DNA of 64,000 nucleotides from Salvator merianae. Lineage: Eukaryota; Chordata; Lepidosauria; Squamata; Teiidae. Below, in pieces: positions 35,516 to 46,747 of the stretch. Under the pieces are notes generated by a model. It worked only from the letters and a program-made list of their open reading frames with translations, did not search any database and had not been told where the DNA came from. The translations under genes and the position numbers were made by a program. Position 1 is the stretch's first letter; each line of letters starts with the position of its first letter. Location of the stretch: positions 39,460,204 to 39,524,203 of the forward strand of contig QVOM02000042.1 in NCBI GenBank assembly GCA_003586115.2. Direction: 5' to 3'.

Positions 35516-35958
35516 AAATTCTAACCAATTTGTTGTCAAAATGCTACATCCATGTACCATTCACATCAATTTTCTTATATAACTATACCTGAAAGAAAAC
35601 AATTTAAAACAAAAGATATTTGAATCTGGTTGTAGAAATAGGGATTACCAGGATATTGGAAACCAGTTCGTATCTTTTAGTACTGGTATGATAATGCATC
35701 CAGACAGAAATAACTGTCGGTTCTGAGCAGTCTCTCTGGCTATTCAGCACTGGCCAATATACCATACCAGCAAGCATGCTAGGAGCCTCCTTTCTGCACA
35801 TTGGTGTAGTCTAAGGGATGCCCTTGGACTTCCCTTAGACCACACCAGCATGCAGAAGGGAGGCTCCTATTACACTTGTTAGTCTGGTACCAGCCAGAGC
35901 AGAATTGCCCTGTGCTGCATTCTGTGCCAACTTCAGTTTCCAAACTCAACACTTTAAG
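35516..35958. other. Anonymous non-coding stretch with a small inverted repeat
   Basis: 'gaggctccttctgcacattgg'-like sequence at 35787-35830 pairs loosely with 'ccagcatgcagaagggaggct' at 35847-35868, a short fold-back. Otherwise unassigned. Confidence 0.4.
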
Positions 35959-36094
35959 ACTGCATCCAGACATCGCTTACTTATTTCACTATATTTGGAT
36001 ATTTTGGAATAAAACATGGATATTTCAAAATATCCAGGCTTTATTCCAGAATATTCAAATATAGTAAAATAAGTAAGCAACATCTGGATGCAGC
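35959..36094. mobile_element. 136-bp near-perfect palindrome (CTGCATCCAGA fold-back element)
   Basis: Both arms read ACTGCATCCAGA or GGCTGCATCCAGATG, then GCTTACTTATTT, then ATATTTGRATATTYTGGAATAAA, giving about 60-bp arms with few mismatches around a centre near 36026. No clear target duplication. Terminal words recur near 38055-38075, 46055 and 46465. Confidence 0.75.
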
Positions 36095-36499
36095 CGACTG
36101 ACTGCCACCTCCTAATTCTGTTCCAGCAAACCGCCATAATCAGAGATATCAAACAGAAACTATCCCCTTTTCTTCCCACACAGATGCACAAAACAGTTGC
36201 AGGCCATATTCAGACACACAAATACTCCAAGACAGCTAAGGTAGAAGTCAGCACCAGCGCAGTCTGGTTTTTAGGGGAGGTCATTCATATGAGTATCTCC
36301 AAATCGCTTTAGAAGCTGCCAGCACCTGTATATGGAAACCAAATTTTTAGCCTTCATATCAGCCAGCTGCACTGCAAAAGGCTCTTCAATTCAGCTACTG
36401 CATTTAAAGAGCTATTGCAGTCCAAATCAGCCAGCCAGAACTATGCCAGAATGAAAAATCCCTGCACTGAGGTCAGTATGTCTTGTCCTCACTCAGGAA

Positions 36500-36800
36500 T
36501 AGCATAAACACCTCATTCTAGATACCTCTCCCTCAGGCCTGAAGACATCCCCCATGGTCTTAGTTACATAAACAGAAAGGAAGCCAGATTGAAACTGGTG
36601 TAGATACTCTGCTTGCAGTTGATTCACTACAAGTCTCCTTGTACAAGAATGGGACAGGTCACCGGGCTGACAATTATTGAACAGTTTTGGATCTATAAAG
36701 GTCCTGTACAAAAGAAAGCACACTGCTGTATCCGTAAGACCCATTGACCCCTCCCTCTTCTTGAGAAATACATTTAACCATTTCCTAGGAATGGGAGAAT
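36500..36800 (-). mobile_element. L2-like LINE, RT N-terminal fragment
   Basis: The minus strand reads FLLYRTFIDPKLFNNCQPGDLS, then VVNQLQAEYLHQFQSGFLSVY (36720-36570, quoted in part). This corresponds to the 'LDP..NNYRPVSN.....FQSGF' segment of L2-group RT, also seen at 19440-19600. Stops and substitutions show decay. Confidence 0.7.
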
Positions 36801-36922
36801 GGGGGAAATCAGGATTTTTATCATTCTGTTGAAACAGAGGGCAGACACATGGAGGTTCCATCCTCTGCCAGTAGTTATGGAACTAGTGTTGACAAAGAGC
36901 AATCTTATTACACTTGGCCACA

Positions 36923-37391
36923 GGGCCCTTTCTGAACTTACCTTAATTCCAGATCATGTCCTGGTCCAAGAGTCTACCATCCACAAGCCAGCATCAAATA
37001 TGGTATCCCCCCCCACCACATCACACTTCATCTTCTTTTGGCAAAGTTTCCATCCACAATAATGCACAAAAATAGCATCTTATCCTACTCCTGCTGTGGC
37101 CCGCAAGCATAACAGAACTTATATTTCTGGCTACAAAGGGAGCGTAGACAGCAGATTCCTGTAAGTCAGAAAACTGTGTTTTTTGTGGTGCTCCAGGAAG
37201 CATTGCAGGATGTGGCAGACTGCCAAAAATGGTCCTCCCAGAAACAGCAAAAACTGGAAACTTTTGTTCCCAGCCTTCAGAAGCTCAGCTGCTACCTCCA
37301 AGAGCACTTCCCAGCCTGGGACTTGTTTCTGATCTTGAGACAGGATGTCTTACCTTGTCCTGGAATTGTAGAGATAAGTGCAGAAAGGGCC
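36923..37391. mobile_element. TCTGCAC-family MITE, uninterrupted copy
   Basis: Left GGGCCCTTTCTGAACTTACC and right GATAAGTGCAGAAAGGGCC are well-matched inverted ends. Flanking triplets ACA and TAG do not match. It serves as the uninterrupted reference for the split copy at 21132. Confidence 0.8.
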
Positions 37392-37823
37392 TAGATTTAC
37401 CATTTGGGCTTAGACTGCATCAAGAATCTCCTCTTACATCAAGAAAAATAAAAATGGACACCTTGTGGCACCCCATAATTATTTCAGAATTGTACCTGAT
37501 TTGCCAGACATGATCATGATGCTCCAGATTCTGAAATATAGGCCCAATTTACTGCGTTATCATTATTCCAGTAATATTAACTATCATAGTGCAATATCCT
37601 GTTATTCTGTAATTGCAGCCCTGTCTGGATTATTGCATGAGAAGTACAGCCAAGAGTTTAGCATGAGTTGTCTCTACCTAGAAATACTTCATGTGATACT
37701 ATTGGTCACTTGTATGGCACAACAGGAGGGTTAGGTCACATGAAGAGACAATCTCACAGCTGTAACATCACTCTGCTGCTGCGGCAAAGGCTAAAACATG
37801 GAGTATCGATCTAATGGCTAGAC
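37392..37823. other. Anonymous non-coding stretch
   Basis: 'gatgctccagattctgaaata' near 37520 resembles the start of the CTGCCTCCAGATA-type repeat whose end lies near 38072. This may be one decayed element hosting the small hAT at 37824. Confidence 0.4.
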
Positions 37824-37984
37824 CAGCATTTCTCAACTGGAGGCCATGTGCCTCCCTATGGGCACCTGCACACTCTGCGGAAACATCACTTCTGCTTCCT
37901 TCTCCCTCCCACTTCTGCTGTCCACTGCTGTGTGAACCTGGTACAACAGGGGGGCCACAGTCAGAAAAAGGTTGACAAACACTG
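37824..37984. mobile_element. Small hAT MITE (CAGNRTTTCTCAAC termini)
   Basis: The left end CAGCATTTCTCAACTGGAGG and right end GGTTGACAAACACTG are inverted in the common hAT pattern. Flanks GGCTAGAC (37816-37823) and ATCTAGAC (37985-37992) match at 6 of 8. Length is 161 bp. Confidence 0.75.
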
Positions 37985-38075
37985 ATCTAGACAATGTGTG
38001 ATGATTCCAGATATGCTTTATACTGGTAAATCAATGAATTGCAAAATAAATAAGTGATATCTGGAGGCAGCCTAG

Positions 38076-39561
38076 CTCAATGTATTTTCCATCCATCACT
38101 CTAGATTTAATTTTTTCCCTCTGTGGCTTCACTGGATTAGGCCATAGAGGTGCTCTGGTACAGATCCCAATGCAGAGTTCCATGCCACAGGTCCCCCAAG
38201 AAACCAAGAGGACAGGTCACCCGTACAGTTCACCCTCAGGCCCTTCTGAAACTGAATTAATAGATGCCATTCATAGGAATAACTCAAATGTGAGCAGGCT
38301 CTTTACATTATGGGCCCCTGTATTATTCCAATATGTTGCCAAAGGGCACATCTTCATATCAACTTCAGTTGAATTTGGAAACCACTTTCATATTTGGTCT
38401 TCTCAAGAAATTACAGTTGAATAGGCAAAGAATAATCACACATAAATAAGAATTTATAACTGACATTGCAATTTCTATTAAATGTCTACTACATTGGCAC
38501 TATCATTTGTATTGTGTTTATTAATCTTATTAAAATATAATAAATATTATAGAGTGCAATGTGGTAGGGTTTTCTCTGGCAAAATACTGTTTTGAAAGCT
38601 GTCTGAAATGTCAAACGGCATGCATTTTATATTAGTTCTATATACATTTTTATTGAATTCAAACTTTTAAATAAATCTTCCAATATCTAATGCATCTTAT
38701 CAAAGCACAAAAAACCATTATATGATTATGAAGAACCTCAGAACTCACTGTCTTCAAAATTTAATGGACTCCTGATGCTTTCCCCTCCTTCTAGACTGTT
38801 TTTAAGACATCTTGCAGTATTTTATACATTATAAATGGATTTCATTCTTGGCTTAGTAATTCACCTAATGGGCAATGGATACAAAAAAGCTGTAACTCCA
38901 GGGACATTAAATTGGTTCTAAACTCTGAAAATTACAGCTTTTACAAAAAGAAGAAAATACTAAAAACATGTCTAATGTAACATTGCATCTAATTTTCCAC
39001 TACCTTCAAATTATGTCTAAAAGCTCCTAAACTTCTTAACGTTACAATATGTTAAAATTGCATTCCTTTATATTCAGATGTCTGAAACGCGTTTTCCTCT
39101 TATGAGCACTGAGGTGGTCCATTGGTAAAAGTGGGAGGCAGCGCTCTTGGAAATCCAGCTTTAAGCCAGTTTCATCAGCTCAGAGTTTGTCTCCTGTAGT
39201 CTCCAGAGAGGAATCTAGTGAAAGCTTTCAGACTGTGTCCACAGGGCAGGACAGAATCATTGCCCAACCACCTTACCCAGAATGCTGCCTGTCTCTTGAT
39301 ATTGCTTTTACAATCGTCATTGTGTTTCTGATTTTGTTTAGTTTCCTGAGATCTGCCTGCTGACCCATGGGATTGGCAAAGGACTCATAATGAAGTCATA
39401 TTTTATCTGAGGTAAGACCAGATGAAGCTTCCAAATTGACAGAGCAGTGTGTCTTGTTTAAGGCCATTAAATCTGCCCATTTAATTAATTTCTACTTATT
39501 CCTGATTATACTAACATTCTTCTTATTTGTTGATGAATATTTTAACATATGGGTATTAGAG

Positions 39562-39607
<46 letters not shown>

Positions 39608-39636
39608 TAAACAATGAACAACGACCTGTGGTTTCA
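38076..39636. other. Anonymous non-coding stretch with a TA array
   Basis: Contains (TA)n at 39564-39604. No LINE or terminal repeat recognised between 38076 and 39560. Confidence 0.45.
39564..39604. repeat. TA dinucleotide microsatellite
   Basis: About 20 uninterrupted TA units. Confidence 0.95.
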
Positions 39637-40246
39637 GGCTTTTTCTGCACACTCACCTGTCCATGGTCGGAACCAGTGAGTTTGGACAGCCAGACCTGCT
39701 GGTTCTGATGACGGAAAGGCATGGGCAGAAACAGTGCCATCTGCACTACGGTGGTGGTTCAAACCAGCCCCTGCCCCAACCTCAAAGCAGGAGTGGGCTT
39801 TGAGACTGGACTCCAAGCACTCCAAGGAATAGCATGTTCATTCTATATTGGTTTTTAATGCTGTAACCTGCCCTGAGACCTTCAGATATAGGGAGGGATA
39901 AAAATGCAATTAATAAATAAATAGAAACCAAAGCTCCTAGTCTTGGAGCCACTAGAGGACACATTTCAGTGGCATGCGCACTTCTGAAAGGCATGTCCTG
40001 CTAGGCTCAAACAAGCAGGCCTCCCACATTCCAGACCTGCTTTTCTGTAGTAGAGTCATTTAAGTGGGTCTGCTAGTAATTTTGATCAGGCTCTCCTTGA
40101 TCTGGATCATGCAGAGTCTAATGCAGGCAGACCAAATGAGCAGGGGGCAGGATCTCACAGACCTGCACTGATGTGCAGATCATTGAGGCACAGAAGCCAA
40201 GTATGGAGGTTCCTGGTCAAGATTACAGGTAACTGCAGAAAGGGTC
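39637..40246. mobile_element. TCTGCAC-family MITE with an L2 tail inside
   Basis: Left GGCTTTTTCTGCACACTCACC and right GTAACTGCAGAAAGGGTC are inverted. Flanks are TCA and TTA. The left half parallels 18712-18885. A LINE tail (39825-39925) interrupts it. Confidence 0.75.
39825..39925 (+). mobile_element. L2-like LINE 3' tail (plus strand)
   Basis: 'gctgtaacctgccctgagac', 'cttcagatatagggagggat' and a terminal AATAAATAAATA. It is a very short 5'-truncated insertion within a MITE. Confidence 0.75.
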
Positions 40247-41373
40247 TTAGTGTATCTGCAGATACCACATAGCCCAGTCATACCTAAGTGTTAATCCAGC
40301 TTCAGTCCACTTTTGGATTGAAGGAACACATCAGCAAAGTGACTAATCATTTTCTTTCCACATTATCTAACCCAAAGGTTAGATACTGCTGGAAAAACAA
40401 AACAAAAAGACATATCTTATTACTTCACTGATGTGTTCTGTCAGTCTGAAAGTGGACTGAAGCTGGATTAAAACCTAGGTGTGACTGAGCCCCCCTAGAG
40501 ACTATAGTACAATCATGCAGTATTATGGCCCCCAGTGTGGCATCCACCAAAGCCTTCCCTGGAAAAGAAAGTTACCAGGTGGAGAATCTTTTGTACCCCA
40601 TACTCAGAGCATAAAAACAGAATATAAAAATATCAGCATGCTTCTGTTTGGCTGCCTTCCCTTCTCGGTACTAAAAAGAGGTGAGAAGAAAAGAAGTCCA
40701 GCTTTCATGTTCTTTGATGTTCACTGAGAGTTATTTTGTGATTGGCTCTCATAAGCTACAGGCATCCAAACCAAACACTGGGGATACCTGTGCCTATGAA
40801 TGTAGTGTGCTGTACAAGAAATTTATTGCATCCAAGATAAGAATATACCAGTACAAATGGGACCAATAAAGACTATGTGCAGTTTATGCAGTTATGCTTC
40901 AAACCACATTTTCAGTACAAAAGATTTAAATCTCAGGAAAAGAGAAGTAACTGCCAGTCAACAAAGTCAAAATTATTCTGATTTCAATGAGCACAAGCAG
41001 CATGCCTGGTTCACACAGAAAACTTGGATCCTTACATGCCCTGAATAATCTATCTAACAAGCTTTCCATGACTCTTGGCTTTACTATTTCTCTAAGAACA
41101 AGCATTCTGCAGGCTGAAAGGGTCTGTAGAAAATAGGTCACATATGCAACATTCTGAAGTACCAATGGCAAAATATAATTCTTCATGGGCTGAGATGAAT
41201 TTCTGAGTTTAATTCCCCCATTCATACAGATGCTGCTGGACTCCAAACCTCATTGACCCCAGCCAGTACAAAGGTCTTTTTGGTGACAAGTTATCACACA
41301 TAAATTCTCTTCTGGATTACATCAATCGCTCACCTGGTCCAGGAGCTTCTTCAAACAGTGGCTCTTGATCTTA
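40247..41373. other. Anonymous stretch with one inverted word pair
   Basis: 'aagtgttaatccagcttcag' (40283) and 'ctgaagctggattaaaacct' (40456), with TCCACTTT beside each, are inverted about 170 bp apart and suggest a small decayed fold-back element (about 40270-40490). The rest is unassigned. Confidence 0.5.
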
Positions 41374-41625
41374 GGCCATTTCCATACTTACCTTACTTGA
41401 TCTGGTAACAGGGCAGACCACACTGAGCAATCTATTCCAGGAGCAGACAGTTCTGTCCCTGGACTGGAACATGACAGCTCATATTGGGACAGCTTTGGAG
41501 CTGACTTTGAAGACTCTGACAGGTAGGAATGAAAGTTCCTGGACTTGTGGTGGGCAGACCAATAAAGCCCTACAGAGGACCATGTAGGATCCTGTTCTGG
41601 AACAGAGGTAAATGCAGGAAGGTTC
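41374..41625. mobile_element. TCTGCAC-family MITE, short copy
   Basis: Left GGCCATTTCCATACTTACC and right GGTAAATGCAGGAAGGTTC are inverted. TTA and TCA flank it. At 252 bp it is an internally deleted member. Confidence 0.65.
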
Positions 41626-42392
41626 TCAGAGTGGGAATTCCCATTCTCACTGTATATTGCTCCTTTCAGTGATTTGGTTATGAAGTAACACTGCTGGAGC
41701 ATTGGTGTGTGGGTGACCTGTATCCTGGCTGACCATCTCAACCTATTGGGTGTGGGAATGCTGCCATACTCATATCCTGCTTGTCAATTTCCCATAAGCA
41801 GCTTTAAACCTTCATATACATACATGGCGGTGCTTATTTCTTTTCTACTGTGAGGTAGAGAGCTATCCCAAAATAGCAAATTGCCAAAAACCAATAAAAA
41901 TTGTTTGTGTAGTAGATTTATATTCCAATTTTTAAATTGTTTTTCAGTATTGAATTGCTCTAAATAACTCTCTACACACAGTCTAGCACTTCTGAACCTC
42001 TCTCTTCTGCACTCTTGGGTAGACTAGAGAGATTATGCCCCTGGTAGGCCACTGTGTCTGCATTGGATGCAGCATACCCTGGTCTAGGATGCCAAAATGG
42101 CTACCTAGATTGGGATACCAATGGATGACCTTTTTCCAGGCCAGTTAAATTGTTCCCCCGACACATGTGTAGAAACAATCCTATTATTTATTTTAACCTT
42201 TAATTTTGAGATGTATAGTTTTTATTTTATCAGAAAAACTTAGAAGTGTCAAGAAAGACCTATATTTCTCTCAAAGATTTAACTAGCCATGATGCTTAAA
42301 AGAAAAATAAATTCTTATTTGAAAGAGACTTCAAAGAGTTATTCTGCTGGGTTTTTTTCTCCTTTAGAAACAGTTTTTCTGCAGAAGACTGA
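41626..42392. other. Anonymous non-coding stretch
   Basis: Nothing recognised. Confidence 0.4.
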
Positions 42393-42889
42393 GGGTGTTT
42401 CCACACTTACTTGTGATCTGGATTTGAAAGGGGAGTAAGGGCCATCCTTCCTTCCACTCACTGATGTGGTATAAGGGAGGCCCTGATCCCTCCTAGTATG
42501 TTCCATCTGCATTGGACAGAGTATTAATTGGAATAATGTGGTACAAAAGAGGTGTACCAATCCACTACAAGGTGGTAAACTGAACTAAAAGGCTTGTGGA
42601 TAGCACACACCTTTGTAGTCTGATTTAGCATGGGGAACCAATTCTGACAACATATTGCACCTCCGAAATGGGTTCCCCAGAGCCCCATAGGTGACCTTCA
42701 AAACTGGCTCCAAAGATGCCACAAGCTTCAGAGCCAGCATGTGCAGGCTGGGCAGGAACAACTGTCCAAATGTGGATTGCCTTGTTTTGGTCCAGGGAAA
42801 GATTCATTTGCACATGGGATGGATTCCTTGATCTGAATTAGAACAGAATGCCCTGATCTGGATCAAGTAAGGTAAGTATAGAAATGACC
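42393..42889. mobile_element. TCTGCAC-family MITE, first of an abutting pair
   Basis: Left GGGTGTTTCCACACTTACTT and right GTAAGTATAGAAATGACC are inverted. TGA precedes it and TTA follows. The interior has the paired 'tgatctggatcaag' word. The TTA at 42890-42892 is shared with the next element. Confidence 0.7.
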
Positions 42890-43201
42890 TTAGACTTTTT
42901 CTGCACTTACCTTATATATCCTGGGCCAGAACAAGCTGCCCTGGCCCAAAATACACAACCCGTCCCACACTAGGAAAAGTTGCCACTTCAGCACAGCAGG
43001 GCCATCTGCAAGATCCCCTATGCTGTTCCAGTCCCAGTCCCAGCCACTGACTCTGAAGTCTGGGTCCAGCTCTCTAAGACAGCACCAAAACTTCAAAGGC
43101 CAAAAATGAAGGTTCTCAGCCTTCAGAGTTCCCAGGAGAGCCCTTTTCATTGCCATTTCCTGAGGTGTTCCCTGGAACACTGCTGAAAAGGTCCCCCAGA
43201 C

Positions 43202-44172
43202 TAGGGGTGTGCACGAAGCTTCGTAGCAACGAAACTTCGTTCGAATTTCGTGATTTCGAGCCCTTCGCATCAGATGCGAAGGGCAACAGAAATCACAAAT
43301 CGAATTGCGAAGGTCCCTCAATTTTTCGAAGCATTTCGGGACCTTCACAATTTGCCACTGTCTCACCCCTCGCGCTGACCACATAGGGTGAATCAGCCAG
43401 CCAGCAGCAAGGGGAAGAGAAAAAAGTTTTAAAACTCAATGGAAGGGAGGGATTCCCTTCCCGTTGATTTCCTTCTCTTCCCCTCGCTGGCTCCTTCCGC
43501 TGCCCCCTTTCTTCCTCTGGCTCACAATGCCTCCCCCTCCATGAGCGGCCCGGCGGAGATCTCAGTGCTCACCATCAGCGACGCGGCTTGAAGATCTTTC
43601 TTTCACTGAAGGTCTTTCGCGTTGATTTTTCTTCCTTTCCGTTGGCTGTCTCATACCCCCTAGGCTAGGGGGTATTAGACAGCCACGGAAATCCGTTGGC
43701 TGTCTCATACCCCCTAGGCTAGGGGGTATTAGACAGCCACGGAAAGGAAGAAAAATCAACGGGAAGGGAGGGAGAACTGGGTCTTTCTTTCGCTTGATTC
43801 CTCTTCCTTTGGCTGTCTAATACCCCCTAGCCTAGGGGGTATCAGACAGCCAACGGAAAGGAAGAAAAATCAAAGAAAAATCAACGGGAAGGGAGGGAGA
43901 ACTGGGTCTTTCTTTCGCTTGATTCCTCTTCCTTTGGCTGTCTAATACCCCCTAGCCTAGGGGGTATCAGACAGCCAACGGAAAGGAAGAAAAATCAACT
44001 GGAAGGGGAGGGAGATCTGTTGGCTGTCTAATACCCCCTAGGGTGCGAAGATTTTCGCATCGAAAATGAAAGGCGCCCTTTTCGCGCCTCTCCTTTTCGT
44101 GCGAAAACGAAGCTCCGTTGCTTCGCAGCCCTGCGAAACGAAGAGGGGAAAGTGTCTTCGTGCACACCCCTA
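43202..44172. mobile_element. hAT MITE (TAGGGGTGTGCAC) with palindrome array, perfect 8-bp duplication
   Basis: The left end TAGGGGTGTGCACGAAGCTT and right end CTTCGTGCACACCCCTA are inverted. CCCCAGAC flanks both sides exactly (43194-43201, 44173-44180). Ends are rich in CGAAA words like 21343-22462, so the two are related. The middle differs: it holds a series of palindromes at 43639-44043. No transposase frame. The overlapping minus-strand open frames are chance. Confidence 0.9.
43639..44043. repeat. Array of about 50-bp palindromes
   Basis: Four complete palindromes plus a half unit are built on GGCTGTCTMATACCCCCTAG and its complement: 43639-43688, 43693-43742, about 43811-43850, about 43935-43976, and the half at 44019-44043. 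The last two full ones lie in a larger tandem repeat with a period of about 125 bp (GGGAAGGGAGGGAGAACTGG at 43761 and 43886). Confidence 0.9.
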
Positions 44173-44360
44173 CCCCAGACCCATTAGTACACCAGTAGAC
44201 CTCATTGTTGAGGTATATTAGTACAGCAAGATAGAGCACTCTATTGCATTCTCTCACTTTGCCCAATGTGGATGAAGCATTCTACGACAGGATAGGGCTT
44301 CCCCTATCCCTCACCAGTGTGGAACAGGGAGGGCCCTGGATCCTTTTGTAGTCAAATGAT

Positions 44361-44566
44361 CAGTGGCAGCCGGCGGCTTTACGTCTTGGCGTTCGTGCCC
44401 CATGCAATGCGCACCGTGGCTGTTCATGGGGCCTCCAGGGCTCTGTACTGCCTCAGCAGGAAGTGACCTGCTGAGGCAGTATGGAGGCCCAGAGGCCCTG
44501 CGAACGGCCATGGCGTGCTTTGCATGGGGTACAAACACCAAGGCTTAAAGCCACCAGCTGCCAGTG
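44361..44566. mobile_element. 206-bp palindromic hAT MITE with perfect 8-bp duplication
   Basis: The arms pair along the whole length (outer ends CAGTGGCAGC and GCTGCCAGTG; centre CTGCCTCAGCAGG, AAGTGA, CCTGCTGAGGCAG at 44448-44479). CAAATGAT flanks both sides exactly (44353-44360, 44567-44574). The CAGTG ends and 8-bp duplication are hAT hallmarks. Confidence 0.9.
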
Positions 44567-44596
44567 CAAATGATGCTTCTTGTAATTCATAAAGAG

Positions 44597-44686
44597 AGAT
44601 GAAAGAAAGAAAGAAGGAAAGAAGGAAAGAAGGAAGGAAAGAAGGAAGGAAGGAAGGAAGGAAGGAAGGAAGGAAGGAAGGAAGGA

Positions 44687-44738
<52 letters not shown>

Positions 44739-44740
44739 GA
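44597..44740. repeat. Compound GAAA/GGAA microsatellite
   Basis: About 140 bp of (GAAA)n, (GGAA)n and (GAAA)n, 30 bp after the palindromic hAT. Confidence 0.95.
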
Positions 44741-45312
44741 ACCTGTTTACATGTATCTCTCTCAAGTTATCTGAAATGGGTAACTTGGTCATTCAAATAA
44801 TTGCTGCTTGGGCTGGCTTTGGGGCTCTCAAGGGCACTTCTTTATAGCTATTTCTATGGCCATTTGTGACCACTATCCACTCTGTTTGATCAGATTGTGT
44901 GGATACACAGCCACAATGATTTGAATTGATAGGACTAAGTGCTCTGAGAACTGAAAATCCCACACTCACGTCAGTTTGCCCTGTTCTCCACCTCAGGGCA
45001 GCATAGGAGTTTTAAGTTGGTTTGGGACAGGGGGATATATGAACCCTCCACCCAACAACATGTCATCATGGCCAGTGAATATAGCATAGAGTGTACACAG
45101 GCCAATCAGGTATATTTATAGATGTATTTTATCTGATTATATACTGCAGTGTATTTAGCCATTGGCTGCAATAAACTAACAAAACTATCTGAAGAGTAGT
45201 AGTAGTACAATCAAATAAAGAGAATATCTGGTTGGGTGAGCCTGGTTTGTTGACTGCTTCCCTCCATCTCCCTACCCTGCTCAATGCTTAAATCTATTTA
45301 ATACTAATCTAA
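44741..45312. other. Anonymous non-coding stretch
   Basis: Nothing recognised. Confidence 0.4.
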
Positions 45313-45610
45313 GACCCTTTCTGCACTCACCTGAGATAAGTTGGGATCAGTGGGTCCAGAACAGCCTGACCCACTGATTTGAATCATGGGGAGGTGTGGG
45401 TGGGATCAGTATTGTCTACTCTGACAGCATTGATCTGGATTATCTCATCATAGCTGTGAAGCTCACACAAGCTTCACAACTGAGCCCCCACACCTCCAAA
45501 GGCTAGGAACAACACTGGTCCACCGGTAAACATGATTAAATGGGTCTAGCAGTGATCTAGATTAAGGCCTCCTTAATCTGGATCATATTCTGTCTCATGT
45601 AGAGCTGGAC
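45313..45610. mobile_element. TCTGCAC-family MITE, right end lost
   Basis: It begins GACCCTTTCTGCACTCACC after TAA. The interior has 'gatcagtgggtccagaacag' and 'aaggcctccttaatctggat', as in other copies. The right terminus is missing and the end is approximate. Confidence 0.6.
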
Positions 45611-46054
45611 CATGACAAGTGGAGCCTTCTAGATATGCATTAACATGGATCTGGAGGCCTTCATCCAAACTGTAAATGCTGTAGAAAACTTTGTCTACTT
45701 CATCATCTTTTTTCTTTCTATCAAACAAAAAAATATTTTTCACAGTAAATATGTTTGAAAACATTTACTAGGCTTGGCCAGAATCTCACAATGTGGGTCC
45801 AAAATTGTAAAAATTCTTCAGGGGAGTAGGTGCCTAAATTGGATGCAAACCCAGTTTCATTTTAGCTTCAAGTAAATTAAATGAATAAATAAAATCGTTC
45901 TCACATAACCTTTTTCCTGAAAGTTGTATTCATTTCAGTAGCATTAATACCAGAGCTCATATAAGATTTCATCCTTAGGCCTGTTGCTGTTCACAATTTC
46001 AACTTTCCTACCACGCTAGAACAACCAGAACCAAAGGAAGAAGGCTGATGGTAC
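45611..46054. other. Anonymous non-coding stretch
   Basis: Nothing recognised. Confidence 0.4.
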
Positions 46055-46480
46055 TTAAACTGCATCCAGACAGCAAAGGGAATGCAGGATCTAAAAAAGA
46101 TCCCACAATTGCCTCTTGCTGTCCCTTCCCAAACCGGAGAAGCAGTCCTGACCTCACCTTGGTGTCTGCTGACCTGTGTTGTTTTAATCTCCCACGGAGC
46201 TATCCAGAAGTCAACCAAATGCCCACCCATTTTCTTTTGGGGATTTTTCATTTTGGGGTGGGGTTTTTTTTTGCATGTTTGGTTGGCTTCTAGAGAGCCA
46301 CAAGAGAAATAATAATGGAACAGGCTGGTAGACACTAGAAATGCAGCATGATGGCCAGATTTTCCATAACAGTGATATTACAGGTTATTATCTCACTAAC
46401 CCAGGACTGTATTGAGAATATCACATTCCCAATACAGTCCCAGGAAAATTACAGATTTCAGCCTGCATCTAGAGGCACCT
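46055..46480. mobile_element. CTGCATCCAGA-type repeat, copy 1
   Basis: Begins CTGCATCCAGACAGCAAAGG and ends GCCTGCATCTAGAGGCACC. The first 60 bases parallel those of 46748. An internal hairpin has perfect 11-bp arms at 46404-46414 and 46430-46440 (GGACTGTATTG). No duplication found. Confidence 0.5.
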
Positions 46481-46747
46481 TTAATTTATAATATATATTA
46501 ATTATATTATATAAATATACAGTTCAATTTTTTAAAAAATCAAGCTTTAAGGGCATTACCTGACGATATATGAAATTACCCCATTGTTGAAGCAAAACAA
46601 AAGTGGATAAAAGCCTCTTTCAAACCTTCTATCACTTTGGGTCCCATAACTGGGGGAAATGAGGGATACAGATATAAGGACATGAATGAATGAATGAATG
46701 GTCAAGGACGGTGTTTTCAGTGCTTGCAATGCACTTTTCTCCATCCA
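46481..46747. other. AT-rich spacer
   Basis: 'tataatatatattaattata'-type sequence, then unassigned DNA with a short (GAAT)n at 46684-46698. Confidence 0.4.

Larger units (their letters stand above)
42893..44352. mobile_element. TCTGCAC-family MITE, split by a hAT element
   Basis: It begins GACTTTTTCTGCACTTACC directly after the shared TTA. It continues to 43201 with family sequence ('ggccaaaaatgaaggttctc'), is interrupted by the hAT at 43202-44172, and resumes at 44181. The right terminus is not visible before the palindromic hAT at 44361. Confidence 0.65.

Noticed and set aside
42890..43384. 164-codon open frame on the minus strand
   Set aside because: Spans the junction of a TCTGCAC MITE and the inserted hAT element; no domain.
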